IMG/VR virus record: IMGVR_UViG_3300024328_000027
Coordinates: 1-34,527 of that record
Source of the DNA: a virus
Length of the DNA stretch: 34,527 nt
Direction: 5' to 3' (one strand)
The first letter of the stretch is position 1. The number at the start of each line of letters is the position of its first letter. The notes beneath the pieces were generated by a model. That model saw only the letters and a program-made list of their open reading frames with translations, did no database searches and was not told the DNA's origin. The position numbers were made by a program, and so were the translations under genes. Below are positions 16,961 to 23,195 of this stretch, piece by piece.

Positions 16961-17075
16961 TACTGTAATTAAAATTAAAATATAATAATTAAAAAACTCA
17001 AAATAACTACTATTATATCTTGATAATAATTATAAATAAAAATAAAATAATAATAATAACTAAAATTAAATCAAA

Positions 17076-17306
17076 ATGGAAATTTTAAAATCAAAAAGAT
17101 TCGTAGTGCGTAAAAGTTTAATCGGTAAAAATCAAATTATTGAAGTCACATTTAAAAATGGAAAAGTCGCTAAATATAATCATGACGATGCATATAAACA
17201 AATGGAAGCTAAATTAACCAAAATGAATTGTTGGGCGAAATATAAATCATATACTTCTTCTTCAAATATACCAATGAGTGTTAGATCTGTATTAATTACA
17301 GACTAA
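17076..17306 (+). CDS. Early 76-aa protein, copy A of a duplicated gene
   Basis: The product begins MEILKSKRFVVRKSLIG, then VTFKNGKVAKYNHDDAY, a helix (KQMEAKLTKMNCWAKY) and a Ser/Thr-rich end. It is small and basic with a probable beta-alpha fold; no known motif is seen. Copy B at 17890 is about two thirds identical by eye, and the DNA upstream is related too. Being first on the rightward transcript, it is probably made at once on infection, where host-takeover proteins are often found. That role is inferred from position. Confidence 0.8.
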   Translation: MEILKSKRFVVRKSLIGKNQIIEVTFKNGKVAKYNHDDAYKQMEAKLTKMNCWAKYKSYTSSSNIPMSVRSVLITD

Positions 17307-17344
17307 TGCTCGCAGAGTAAAACAATAACTTAAAACAAATAAAT

Positions 17345-17452
17345 ATGCCTTACGAATACAAAATAGAATTAGCTTTAGCTAACACAGATATGGATCTTGC
17401 AGATATTATCGAACTAAGTATCGACGAACTAGACGAGATCATCGGCTTCTAA
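17345..17452 (+). CDS. Acidic 35-aa micro-protein
   Basis: ATG 17345 to TAA 17452 encodes 35 residues starting MPYEYKIELALANTD and ending DELDEIIGF. It is acidic, with a helical hydrophobic face (LADIIELSIDELDEII). It follows copy A by 38 bases and is preceded by an A-rich stretch, like the other genes here. Similar short acidic peptides are found in marine phages; no function is known to me. Confidence 0.6.
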   Translation: MPYEYKIELALANTDMDLADIIELSIDELDEIIGF

Positions 17453-17479
17453 AAACTATAAACCTTTAAAATATACAAT

Positions 17480-17626
17480 ATGGATTTTTACGACAAAGAA
17501 ATAGAGAAATTATACTACACGCTAAGATCAATGATCAATGCAGAATATGATAGTATCTTATACGATCTTGCTCAAAGAGCAGATGACTTAAAGTTTGAAA
17601 ATGTAAACTTAAAACATAAATTGTAG
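17480..17626 (+). CDS. 48-aa micro-protein, helical
   Basis: ATG 17480 to TAG 17624-17626 gives MDFYDKEIEKLYYTLRSM followed by a Leu/Asp/Asn-rich helix ending NVNLKHKL. It is likely a short coiled coil. Its stop codon lies five bases before the second 43-bp palindrome, so this gene closes the first small operon. The function is unknown. An overlapping minus-strand frame covers the same DNA but has no start context. Confidence 0.55.
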   Translation: MDFYDKEIEKLYYTLRSMINAEYDSILYDLAQRADDLKFENVNLKHKL

Positions 17627-17630
17627 GGGG

Positions 17631-17673
17631 TGACAATAGCCTGTTACTAGTCTTATATAATAGCCTAATGTCA
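17631..17673. repeat. 43-bp near-palindrome, copy 2
   Basis: TGACA-N33-TGTCA has exactly the same 43-bp length as copy 1. The left arm is AATAGCCTGTTACTAG, the right arm TAATAGCCTA before TGTCA, and outer GGGGG and GCCC extend the dyad. It begins the duplicated control unit that ends in the second 76-aa gene. A terminator hairpin for the small operon upstream is another reading of this copy, but no U tract follows. Confidence 0.75.
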
Positions 17674-17702
17674 GCCCTATTCTCTGCACAGTAATAGCCG
17701 CT

Positions 17703-17791
17703 GTGTATAGCATAGCTGTATAGCACTTTCAAGAATTCTACTTCGCTCGCAAGATAACTATATTTTATATAACACTTTGTGTGTATAGCAC
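17703..17791. repeat. Three TGTATAGCA elements
   Basis: Units lie at 17703-17713, 17716-17726 and 17781-17791, each (C/G)TGTATAGCA(C/T). They share their sequence with the element at 16915 and occupy the same place, between palindrome and promoter-like motif. The first two are 13 bases apart. Confidence 0.45.
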
Positions 17792-17812
17792 TCTCACTTC
17801 GTACAAACTTTC

Positions 17813-17834
17813 GACGATCGGTTTCAGATAATAT
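17813..17834 (+). promoter_or_regulatory. TACGAT-N8-GATAATAT motif, copy 2
   Basis: The copy reads GACGAT, eight bases, GATAATAT, then AACTGAAATT, with GTACAAAC upstream as in copy 1. It stands 55 bases before the second 76-aa gene. Confidence 0.6.
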
Positions 17835-17889
17835 AACTGAAATTAAAATTAATAATAACTTAAAAATATTAACTTAAAAATAAATAATT

Positions 17890-18120
17890 ATGAGCAACTT
17901 AAAAGCTAAAAGATTCTTCGTTAGAAAATCACTTATCGGAAGTAACACTATTATTGAAGTAACCTTTAAAAATGGTAAAACAGCAAAATATAACCATGAT
18001 GACGCCTTCAACGCCATGAAGGAATCACTTGAAAAAATGGCTTGTTGGGAGAAATATAAAAGCTATACCTCGTCTACTTCAATACCTTTAAAAGTAAGAC
18101 CTTTCTTGATCGAGAAGTAG
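17890..18120 (+). CDS. Early 76-aa protein, copy B of a duplicated gene
   Basis: The product begins MSNLKAKRFFVRKSLIG and keeps VTFKNGKTAKYNHDDAF and CWEKYKSYTSS of copy A, with most changes in the middle helix. The copies differ at about 24 of 76 positions by eye count, so the duplication is old or fast-evolving. The upstream regulatory layout is duplicated as well. Two diverged copies could serve different targets or different timing. The function is unknown. Confidence 0.8.
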   Translation: MSNLKAKRFFVRKSLIGSNTIIEVTFKNGKTAKYNHDDAFNAMKESLEKMACWEKYKSYTSSTSIPLKVRPFLIEK

Positions 18121-18132
18121 CAATAGGTGGTC

Positions 18133-18156
18133 AGAGAGGTGGTTTTACATCTCTCT
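18133..18156 (+). terminator. Stem-loop after the second 76-aa gene, possible terminator
   Basis: AGAGAGGTG pairs with CATCTCTCT (one G-T pair) around a six-base loop, starting 13 bases after the stop codon. A short TTTT lies a few bases downstream. The stem is good but the T tract is weak, so it may be an attenuator or an RNA-protecting structure instead. Confidence 0.4.
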
Positions 18157-18288
18157 TGACTTTTCCTCAAGTAAATATTTTTACACCTCTTAGAAACCAT
18201 TATATAAAGTATTATACGCCTATGTATATATAAGTATATAGAGAAATATTACGAGTAAATAAATAATAATTATAGTGTCCAACACTAA

Positions 18289-18310
18289 TACGGTCACTTT
18301 TAGATAATAA
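18289..18310 (+). promoter_or_regulatory. TACGAT-N8-GATAATAT motif, copy 3
   Basis: The copy reads TACGGT, eight bases, GATAATAA, then AAATGTAAAAT. It stands 26 bases before a 22-codon frame and would also serve the 76-aa gene at 18459. Confidence 0.6.
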
Positions 18311-18336
18311 AAATGTAAAATAATAATAATAATAGT

Positions 18337-18405
18337 ATGAAAACAGTATTAATAATATTAATCGTGCTATTTATTATAGCGTACTTAAAAACAAGAAAAA
18401 TATGA
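18337..18405 (+). CDS. 22-aa membrane micro-peptide
   Basis: The frame MKTVLIILIVLFIIAYLKTRKI is one hydrophobic helix with a basic end, long enough to cross a membrane once. It has the same A/T-rich leader and promoter-like motif at the same distance as larger genes, which is the main reason to believe it. It could insert in the host inner membrane. A chance frame remains possible at this length. Confidence 0.45.
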   Translation: MKTVLIILIVLFIIAYLKTRKI

Positions 18406-18458
18406 CAACTTATAGGGTTAAGGTTAGTTGCGTGAATTAAAAACTAAAGTAAATAAAT

Positions 18459-18689
18459 ATGGAAGATTATACTTGGAATACAAAGGAAGCTATGGCTACA
18501 AATACTGATACTATGAATGACTTTATAGATAATCATATGGCAGAATATTGTGGAGTGGATTATGAAGTAGTACACGAAGATGGTGCTTATGTAGAAATAC
18601 AAAACGACAAGCATATACTTTATGGAGTACACGCAAGTGGAAATGGAGACTTTTGTAGCCATAGAGTTAAATTTGAAGAACTAAAGTAG
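18459..18689 (+). CDS. Small acidic protein, unknown
   Basis: The 76-aa product begins MEDYTWNTKEAMATNTDTM, with a helix followed by beta-like segments (VDYEVVHEDGAYVEIQND, HILYGVHASGN) and two Cys. It is acidic. The start follows an A-rich AAATAAAT stretch. It has no promoter-like motif of its own and probably depends on the one at 18289. I do not recognise a family. Confidence 0.7.
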   Translation: MEDYTWNTKEAMATNTDTMNDFIDNHMAEYCGVDYEVVHEDGAYVEIQNDKHILYGVHASGNGDFCSHRVKFEELK

Positions 18690-18732
18690 CATTAAATATA
18701 ACGGAAAAGTATAACAGTAGTAACGTGAAATT

Positions 18733-18897
18733 ATGAATGAATTACAAATATTAGGAATAGTGATTGTTGGCGGTGTTTTTGGAATAGGTTTTTTAGCCTT
18801 AGCTATTTATGCGACTTTTGATAAAACTCCAAGAACATATATAAGAAAACCGCCTTTAACCTTAAAACGCAAAAAAAATACGGACACTCGTAGATAA
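18733..18897 (+). CDS. 54-aa single-pass membrane protein
   Basis: ATG 18733 to TAA 18897 gives MNELQI, one strong membrane helix (LGIVIVGGVFGIGFLALAIY) and a basic tail (RKPPLTLKRKK). Positive residues after the helix suggest the tail stays in the cytoplasm. The stop codon falls inside the next promoter-like motif. Early phage membrane peptides often act on the host envelope or block superinfection; that is only a suggestion here. Confidence 0.6.
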   Translation: MNELQILGIVIVGGVFGIGFLALAIYATFDKTPRTYIRKPPLTLKRKKNTDTRR

Positions 18898-18900
18898 TAT
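18879..18900 (+). promoter_or_regulatory. TACGAT-N8-GATAATAT motif, copy 4
   Basis: The copy reads TACGGA, eight bases, GATAATAT, then AACTGTAATTAAAATTAAT, the same downstream string as copies 1 and 2. It stands 38 bases before the gene at 18939 and overlaps the end of the 54-aa gene. Confidence 0.6.
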
Positions 18901-18938
18901 AACTGTAATTAAAATTAATAACTTAAAATAAAATAACC

Positions 18939-19124
18939 ATGACTATCCTTAGAATTAGATTTCCAAAAAATTTCGGTAAAGAAGTAAGACAAGCAATGTT
19001 CAAGTCTAAACGAGTAAAAAATACCTTCGAAGTGCACAACAGTGTGCTATACATCAACTCTGAAGACTTTGAAGAAACTGAGAAAATATTTAACAGAATA
19101 GTACTTAACTTTAAATTATTATAA
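18939..19124 (+). CDS. Small basic protein, unknown
   Basis: The 61-aa product, MTILRIRFPKNFGKEVRQAMF to IVLNFKLL, has a beta-alpha-beta-like pattern and net positive charge in the first half. It heads a run of small genes (18939-20091) spaced by only a few bases, which indicates one transcript from the motif at 18879. No family is recognised. Confidence 0.7.
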   Translation: MTILRIRFPKNFGKEVRQAMFKSKRVKNTFEVHNSVLYINSEDFEETEKIFNRIVLNFKLL

Positions 19125-19126
19125 CT

Positions 19127-19330
19127 ATGAAAGAATTTTTAAAAGAACAACTAAACATGCTCGATCGAGGCATAGTGGTAACACCAAACGAAGAATATTT
19201 AAACGACTTTGCTAAAGCTAATGGTGGAACTAATGACTTTTTACTAATGCAACTTGGCAAGAACTATGGTTATAAGCTAGCTTTAGAATTAGTAGCAGAA
19301 AAATTAAATATTAACTTAAACGAACTATAA
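19127..19330 (+). CDS. Small helical protein, unknown
   Basis: The 67-aa product begins MKEFLKEQLNMLDRGIVV and ends LVAEKLNINLNEL. It is mostly helical with mixed charge. It starts two bases after the previous stop, which argues for coupled translation. No motif is seen. Confidence 0.7.
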   Translation: MKEFLKEQLNMLDRGIVVTPNEEYLNDFAKANGGTNDFLLMQLGKNYGYKLALELVAEKLNINLNEL

Positions 19331-19334
19331 AACT

Positions 19335-19583
19335 ATGACTGGAGAATATAATAACTGGAGTTCTTTCCCAACTTGGAGAGTATGGAACGATATACTGGGT
19401 GATATAGAGTTTGAAGAGCCTGTTACTGCCGACGACTTATTAAAAATAGTATACGACGTGGTAATATCTAACCTTGAAATGACTTCTGGTAGTCACCTAG
19501 TAGAAGAATATGCGAGAATATTCATAGCGCTACCTAACTACGAAGAAATAGCTAATGCAATTAACTTTGACTTAAAACACTAA
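19335..19583 (+). CDS. Small acidic protein with NNWSSFPTW motif
   Basis: The 82-aa product, MTGEYNNWSSFPTWRVWNDI onward, is acidic and helical (PVTADDLLKIVYDVVI). The conserved-looking start N(N)W(S)S(F)PTW recalls short phage and plasmid proteins that begin with 'N-x-x-TW' repeats, some of which are found next to anti-restriction genes. The similarity is in the motif only and I do not assign a function. It is a possible host-defence antagonist by context. Confidence 0.7.
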   Translation: MTGEYNNWSSFPTWRVWNDILGDIEFEEPVTADDLLKIVYDVVISNLEMTSGSHLVEEYARIFIALPNYEEIANAINFDLKH

Positions 19584-19588
19584 ATATT

Positions 19589-19762
19589 ATGAAATTAAAT
19601 AAAGAAGAAATAGATGACATCGCTTATTATTTAGACGATGTGTTAGATAAAAGATTCCACGACGCTTGCTTCTGGGCTTTAAGCGATAAATATGGGTATG
19701 ACTTTGACGTAAGTGACGAAGATGTAGCAAAAATTAAAGAAAAACTTAAAAAGATAATATAA
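19589..19762 (+). CDS. 57-aa acidic helical protein, unknown
   Basis: ATG 19589 to TAA 19762 gives MKLNKEEIDDIAYYLDDVL through VAKIKEKLKKII. It is rich in Asp/Glu in the first half and Lys at the end. Its stop codon shares one base with the next start (TAATG), so both are translated together. It opens with an MKL start like the 109-aa and 190-aa genes downstream, which may reflect a common start context. Confidence 0.65.
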   Translation: MKLNKEEIDDIAYYLDDVLDKRFHDACFWALSDKYGYDFDVSDEDVAKIKEKLKKII

Positions 19763-20091
19763 TGAAATTAAAAGAGGTAAATAACGAGTTCCAAGCTTCA
19801 TCATTCCACGGAGTAACCGTCGACTTAATTCCTTCAGACCTTATAGAATTATGTGTAGAGAATAATATACCATATCACGAGAATAATACGGGTGAAGATA
19901 AATGCAATTTTGACTTTGAATTTTATATACCTGATGAAGATATATACTTTACAGTTTATGACTGGAAAGAGTACGAACCGCTTAGAGCAGACTACTGCTA
20001 TATATTTCACATTGGCGCAAAAAATGAATATGCCTCAATAATAGCTAGAGACTATTTACTAAGTGAAATACAAAACGCTGTAACAAAATAA
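19762..20091 (+). CDS. Acidic 109-aa protein, unknown
   Basis: The product begins MKLKEVNNEFQASSFHGVTV. Aromatic and acidic beta-like segments follow (CNFDFEFYIPDEDIYFTVYDW), then a C-terminal helix (ARDYLLSEIQNAVTK). Net charge is strongly negative, as is common in phage inhibitors that mimic DNA or bind host enzymes, but no specific mimicry motif can be seen. It is coupled to the gene before it by a one-base overlap and is the last gene of its cluster. Confidence 0.7.
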   Translation: MKLKEVNNEFQASSFHGVTVDLIPSDLIELCVENNIPYHENNTGEDKCNFDFEFYIPDEDIYFTVYDWKEYEPLRADYCYIFHIGAKNEYASIIARDYLLSEIQNAVTK

Positions 20092-20092
20092 A

Positions 20093-20114
20093 TACAATCA
20101 GCGATCGATAATAT
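20093..20114 (+). promoter_or_regulatory. TACGAT-N8-GATAATAT motif, copy 5
   Basis: The copy reads TACAAT, eight bases, GATAATAT, then TAATGTAATT, with GTAACAAAATAAA upstream. It stands 24 bases before the 190-aa gene. Confidence 0.65.
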
Positions 20115-20138
20115 TAATGTAATTAAAAAATAATAAAG

Positions 20139-20711
20139 ATGAAATTAAAAGAATTTACACATAACGAAGACTACGTAAGATTTAACAGGGAGTTAATTAT
20201 CGAAGTAAACTCTATTATAACTGCAAATGTTGAAGTATGTGGTGGAGTAACAAGTATTAAAAGTGAAAAATATGGTGACGTTATAATATTTGAAGACGCT
20301 GAACCTTACGCTACTTACTCTGTTAATGGTAAGAAATTAAAAGGTAATGGTTTTAGAGAATTTTATAATAAATTATTTTATGGTTCTTTCGAAGAATTTG
20401 ATAAAGAGGTATGTGATTTCGCAGTACTTCAAACTGCTAAAAACTACGATAACCACTTACTATCTCTTAGTAGAAAACAAAAAATTAACTTACTTAAAGA
20501 GGTAATTGACGAAGCTCCTACATTTATATCGGATCAAGGTGAAACTATATTACACCGCCACTGGGCTTGTAACGCAGTGTTAGAAGCATTAGGTGTAAAG
20601 TTTTTACCTTGTAAAAAATACACTATTAAAGACTCTGACGGAAAAACAAGATGGGGCGTTTTAAAAGAAAATTATTTAAACTTATATAAAAGCCTTAAAA
20701 ATGGAGAATAG
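20139..20711 (+). CDS. 190-aa phage protein, unknown
   Basis: The N-terminal part (MKLKEFTHNEDYVRFNREL ... GDVIIFEDAEPYATYSVNG) is beta-rich. The C-terminal half has helices and a His/Cys-containing stretch (ETILHRHWACNAVLEALGVKF) that could bind a metal. The last 11 bases overlap the next gene. It is one of the larger proteins of the early cluster. I recognise no domain, so it is a candidate for host takeover or DNA metabolism by position only. Confidence 0.7.
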   Translation: MKLKEFTHNEDYVRFNRELIIEVNSIITANVEVCGGVTSIKSEKYGDVIIFEDAEPYATYSVNGKKLKGNGFREFYNKLFYGSFEEFDKEVCDFAVLQTAKNYDNHLLSLSRKQKINLLKEVIDEAPTFISDQGETILHRHWACNAVLEALGVKFLPCKKYTIKDSDGKTRWGVLKENYLNLYKSLKNGE

Positions 20712-20967
20712 ATATCACAGAGGTGTGCTATACACACCGATCGAATGGCGTACCTGGAACGGTCACCTTTGTAAAGGCTACGAATGTAGCGATGAGAAAT
20801 TACTTGACGGTTTATTCACAGTATCTTTTCAAGCATACAGTGAAGATGAAATGAAAAGAGAGATCGATCACTATATCGACAACAGAGAAGAGTTGTTAAA
20901 TAAAAAAAGATTAATAGATCGAGCTACAGTATATACATACGAAGAATTAGATTATCCACTAGATTAA
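20701..20967 (+). CDS. 88-aa protein, unknown
   Basis: The product begins MENRYHRGVLYTPIEWRTW, followed by an acidic helix (EDEMKREIDHYIDNREELLNKK) and an acidic end. The start lies inside the end of the 190-aa gene (11-base overlap), so the two are likely co-translated. No family is recognised. Confidence 0.68.
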   Translation: MENRYHRGVLYTPIEWRTWNGHLCKGYECSDEKLLDGLFTVSFQAYSEDEMKREIDHYIDNREELLNKKRLIDRATVYTYEELDYPLD

Positions 20968-20977
20968 AACACATATT

Positions 20978-21172
20978 ATGGAAATAGATTTTACAAAAAT
21001 AGCAAACGTTGAGGTCGATGGTATTGACTTCAACGACTACCCTGACTTCGTAGATGCTTTTATTGCATCAGCAGAGTATGATGGTAGAGAAATGACGGAA
21101 GAAGAGATCGATTATATTAACGACGTACACCTTGACTTTGTCAGTGAGTGTGTTTATAACCACTTATTTTAA
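20978..21172 (+). CDS. Acidic 64-aa conserved-type phage protein
   Basis: The product, MEIDFTKIANVEVDGIDFNDYP through FVDAFIASAEYDGREMTEEE, is strongly acidic. The pattern 'VEVDGID..DYPDFVDAFI.SAEYDG' is familiar from small conserved proteins of marine myoviruses and podoviruses whose function is unknown to me. The next gene begins one base after its stop. Confidence 0.75.
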   Translation: MEIDFTKIANVEVDGIDFNDYPDFVDAFIASAEYDGREMTEEEIDYINDVHLDFVSECVYNHLF

Positions 21173-21173
21173 C

Positions 21174-21470
21174 ATGGGAGCAATAACACCTAGATTTATA
21201 AGAGATGTTATCAATGAAATACTAAACATTGATATAAGTGAAAAAACCAGATTACGTGGTTACTCTGACGCTAGGGCTATATACTATGTACTATGTAGGA
21301 AATACACAACTTATTCATTAGAAGAAATTGGTAAACAAGTAAATAGACATCACGCAAGTGTGCTACACGGTATAAATAATGTATTCCCAGTGATAAACAA
21401 GTCACTATATACAGTATTAAACTCGAGATTTAGAGAAATAATTAAAGAAGAATATACTATAACAAACTAA
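21174..21470 (+). CDS. Stand-alone DnaA domain IV-like DNA-binding protein
   Basis: The start is taken at ATG 21174 (MGAITPRFIRDV), right after the previous stop, and not at an upstream in-frame ATG inside that gene. The 98-aa product matches the C-terminal DNA-binding domain of the replication initiator DnaA: an R(G)YSDARAIYYVLCRKY helix, then YSLEEIGKQVNRHHASVLHGINNV, the helix-turn-helix with the DnaA signature's H-(A/T)-(S/T)-V-L-H core. The AAA+ ATPase domain is absent. It may bind DnaA boxes to redirect or block host initiation, or mark the phage origin. No perfect TTATCCACA box was noticed in the window. Confidence 0.75.
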   Translation: MGAITPRFIRDVINEILNIDISEKTRLRGYSDARAIYYVLCRKYTTYSLEEIGKQVNRHHASVLHGINNVFPVINKSLYTVLNSRFREIIKEEYTITN

Positions 21471-21471
21471 A

Positions 21472-21493
21472 TACGATCACTGATCGATAATAT
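21472..21493 (+). promoter_or_regulatory. TACGAT-N8-GATAATAT motif, copy 6
   Basis: This is the best match: TACGAT, CACTGATC, GATAATAT, then TAATGTAACA. ATAACAAACTAAA lies upstream, and the gene start is 26 bases downstream. Confidence 0.68.
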
Positions 21494-21519
21494 TAATGTA
21501 ACAAATAAAATATAATAGA

Positions 21520-21879
21520 ATGACACGAGAAGACTTAATAACTAAAACAGCAGAATTACAAGCAACATTAGAAGCTAATAAAGCTGCACAAACTCAAATA
21601 AATTTAGAATTAAATGAAATCACAAAAAAATTAGTAAATATGAACAAACCTGTAATATCTCAAGAGCAATTCGATTTAATATATGAAGCGATTGAAGCAG
21701 CTATTGATAACCTTGATTTTAGTGACACTGAAAACTACGAATATGATTTTGGTATGGACTACGACGGTAGAGTATATATAGAGAATATAGATTTTGAGAA
21801 TCGTACAGATTTAGTATCAACTATAGTTTACGAAGTTGAAAGTTTATTTAACATTACAAAACCTGTTAGCAATGAATAA
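21520..21879 (+). CDS. Coiled-coil plus acidic domain protein, unknown
   Basis: In the 119-aa product, residues 1-40 form a heptad-like coiled coil (EDLITKTAELQATLEANK). The rest is acidic with aromatic residues (YEYDFGMDYDGRVYIENIDFE). Dimerisation through the helix is likely. The last eight bases overlap the next gene. No function is recognised. Confidence 0.7.
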   Translation: MTREDLITKTAELQATLEANKAAQTQINLELNEITKKLVNMNKPVISQEQFDLIYEAIEAAIDNLDFSDTENYEYDFGMDYDGRVYIENIDFENRTDLVSTIVYEVESLFNITKPVSNE

Positions 21880-22099
21880 TGAGTTTGATTTACAAGAGAT
21901 AAAAGAAAGAGCTCACGACAAAGCTTTTGCTAAAATAACAATGTTAGGTATTGAGAAGAGCGACTTACTTGACGACATAAAAAATAATAATACAAGTGTT
22001 GTACCTATAGAGACATTAGAAAATATGCTTGAGTCTTGTAAGAAAGAGCTAAAGGTTTGGAATTACATTGCATCATTAATAGAAAAAGATAACATATAA
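21872..22099 (+). CDS. 75-aa helical protein, unknown
   Basis: The start is taken at ATG 21872 (MNNEFDLQEIKERAHDK), which overlaps the previous stop by eight bases. A longer version from 21836 would be hidden deep in that gene. The product is helical and charged, with a single Cys. No motif is seen. Confidence 0.65.
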   Translation: MNNEFDLQEIKERAHDKAFAKITMLGIEKSDLLDDIKNNNTSVVPIETLENMLESCKKELKVWNYIASLIEKDNI

Positions 22100-22109
22100 A
22101 CAAATACAA

Positions 22110-22131
22110 TACGATCACTGATCGATAATAA
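22110..22131 (+). promoter_or_regulatory. TACGAT-N8-GATAATAT motif, copy 7
   Basis: The copy reads TACGAT, CACTGATC, GATAATAA, sharing the whole left part with copy 6. It stands 20 bases before the gene at 22152. Confidence 0.65.
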
Positions 22132-22151
22132 TATAAAATAAATATATAAAC

Positions 22152-22544
22152 ATGGAAAATTTAGAAGACAGATTTTTAACACAACTAAGAAGACGAGATA
22201 TGCTAGTAGATATGTATACTCAGCGTATGTTTGTTGAGTATGACATCAAAGAAATAACAACCCCAAAGCAAAAAGCTAACGGTACTAAAATGTTCAAATT
22301 ACCTGACGGTACACAAATAGCGTCTTATAAAACAGGTTATGTTAGAAAAGTATCTCGCGGTAGAGTTTATCAGTTAAATAAAAAATACTTACAAAATCAA
22401 AGATATACTGTGCTTACAGACAAAGGTTTACAAACTTTTCGCACTACCTGCTGGGCTAGAGAATTAATACATAACCCAATGGCGCGTCTGCTATACATCG
22501 TCGAGTTTGCTAAACGTAATCATAACTTATATAAATTAGTATAA
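22152..22544 (+). CDS. Basic 130-aa protein, unknown
   Basis: The product begins MENLEDRFLTQLRRRDML and has many Arg/Lys (GYVRKVSRGRVYQLNKKYL), with a beta-like centre and a C-terminal helix (MARLLYIVEFAKRNHNLYKL). The positive charge would suit nucleic-acid binding. It is not similar to any family I recognise. It directly precedes the 64-aa gene without spacing. Confidence 0.7.
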   Translation: MENLEDRFLTQLRRRDMLVDMYTQRMFVEYDIKEITTPKQKANGTKMFKLPDGTQIASYKTGYVRKVSRGRVYQLNKKYLQNQRYTVLTDKGLQTFRTTCWARELIHNPMARLLYIVEFAKRNHNLYKLV

Positions 22545-22739
22545 ATGAGTAATTCAGAGGAAATCAAAGATCAAATTGCTAAGAGAGTTGCAGATGCAGT
22601 AGAGGATTATATCCTTGAAGAATCAGAACACTACATGTATTTACTCGGTAATTATGAAGAGTCTAATAACGATTTTATAGCAGATCAAGTAGATATTATA
22701 TATAAAGTATGTAAACTTATGACCAATGAAAATAAATAA
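22545..22739 (+). CDS. Acidic 64-aa protein, unknown
   Basis: The product begins MSNSEEIKDQIAKRVADAV and is mostly helical and acidic, with an ILEESEHYMYLL segment. The start follows the preceding stop immediately. The last bases overlap the next 44-aa gene. No motif is recognised. Confidence 0.65.
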   Translation: MSNSEEIKDQIAKRVADAVEDYILEESEHYMYLLGNYEESNNDFIADQVDIIYKVCKLMTNENK

Positions 22740-22860
22740 ACAAAGAAAATTAACATTAACAGAGTGGATGATTAAACACCAAGTGTCTACATACCACACT
22801 AATATAAATTTAGCTATAGCTCAAGCTATAAACAGTCAAGATAGAAAACAATTAACATAA
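22726..22860 (+). CDS. Basic 44-aa micro-protein
   Basis: ATG 22726 to TAA 22860 encodes MKINKQRKLTLTEWMIKHQ through INSQDRKQLT. It overlaps the preceding gene by 14 bases. The pattern is a short basic helix with a Thr/Trp turn that resembles part of a helix-turn-helix, but it is too short to decide. Marked as likely and not certain because of its length. Confidence 0.5.
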   Translation: MKINKQRKLTLTEWMIKHQVSTYHTNINLAIAQAINSQDRKQLT

Positions 22861-22881
22861 ATGATATAAAAACAAGTAAAA

Positions 22882-23139
22882 ATGGAAACAAAAGAACAAA
22901 AATTACCTAAATGGTTTACCGGACAACTATATGAAGAGGGTTCAACAGTACAAAACCCTTTCAGTGGAGCAGAATATGAGTTAAATAATGTAGAGTTATC
23001 TATGTATGACTTCATATTAGGTGCTAATTTCTTATACGAAAGAGGCGCTGCATCTAGTAAAACAGTTAATGATCTTCGTAAAGGTTTATCTTGGTTTAGA
23101 AAAAACAACGGTGATGCTTATATGGTTCTATTAGATTAG
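22882..23139 (+). CDS. Conserved-type phage protein (FSGAEYELNNVELSMYDF)
   Basis: The 85-aa product begins METKEQKLPKWFTGQLYEEG and continues through FSGAEYELNNVELSMYDFILG and LRKGLSWFRKNNGDAYMVLLD. This pattern is close to a small conserved protein I associate with marine T4-like phages, where its function is unknown. It is acidic to neutral and compact. It lies in the middle-gene region before a promoter-like motif. Confidence 0.78.
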   Translation: METKEQKLPKWFTGQLYEEGSTVQNPFSGAEYELNNVELSMYDFILGANFLYERGAASSKTVNDLRKGLSWFRKNNGDAYMVLLD

Positions 23140-23152
23140 TCTGCAAACATAA

Positions 23153-23174
23153 TACGATTACTATACGATAATAT
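23153..23174 (+). promoter_or_regulatory. TACGAT-N8-GATAATAT motif, copy 8
   Basis: The copy reads TACGAT, TACTATAC, GATAATAT, with TCTGCAAACATAA upstream. It stands 21 bases before the GP88-like gene. Confidence 0.65.
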
Positions 23175-23195
23175 ATTAAAATAAATAATTAAATT

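Larger units (their letters stand above)
16596..17075. promoter_or_regulatory. Divergent control region, candidate replication origin
   Basis: No gene fits in these 480 bases between the leftward late block and the rightward early block. From left to right it holds an A/T-rich leader for the leftward operon, a 43-bp near-palindrome, a GC-rich hairpin-forming site (GGGGCTGCCCC at 16748-16758) and a second GC-rich block (CCGGGCCCCC near 16804). It then has two TTTTTGG(G)TTTTCC direct repeats, a TGTATAGCA element, the first copy of the TACGAT/GATAATAT motif, and an A/T-rich leader of about 115 bases. The GC blocks stand out against the low-GC genome. A role as promoter hub is very likely; an origin is a guess from the repeats and position. 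Confidence 0.6.
18157..18458. other. A/T-rich intergenic stretch
   Basis: This gap carries one TACGAT/GATAATAT motif and a 22-codon frame behind it, described separately. The rest is A/T-rich sequence (around 18200-18250 with TATATATAAG-type runs) in which I see no further gene, RNA or repeat. Confidence 0.5.

Noticed and set aside
17535-17732. Minus-strand 65-codon frame over palindrome copy 2
   Set aside because: It crosses a control element and a rightward micro-gene, has an unlikely composition, and lies against the direction of the block.
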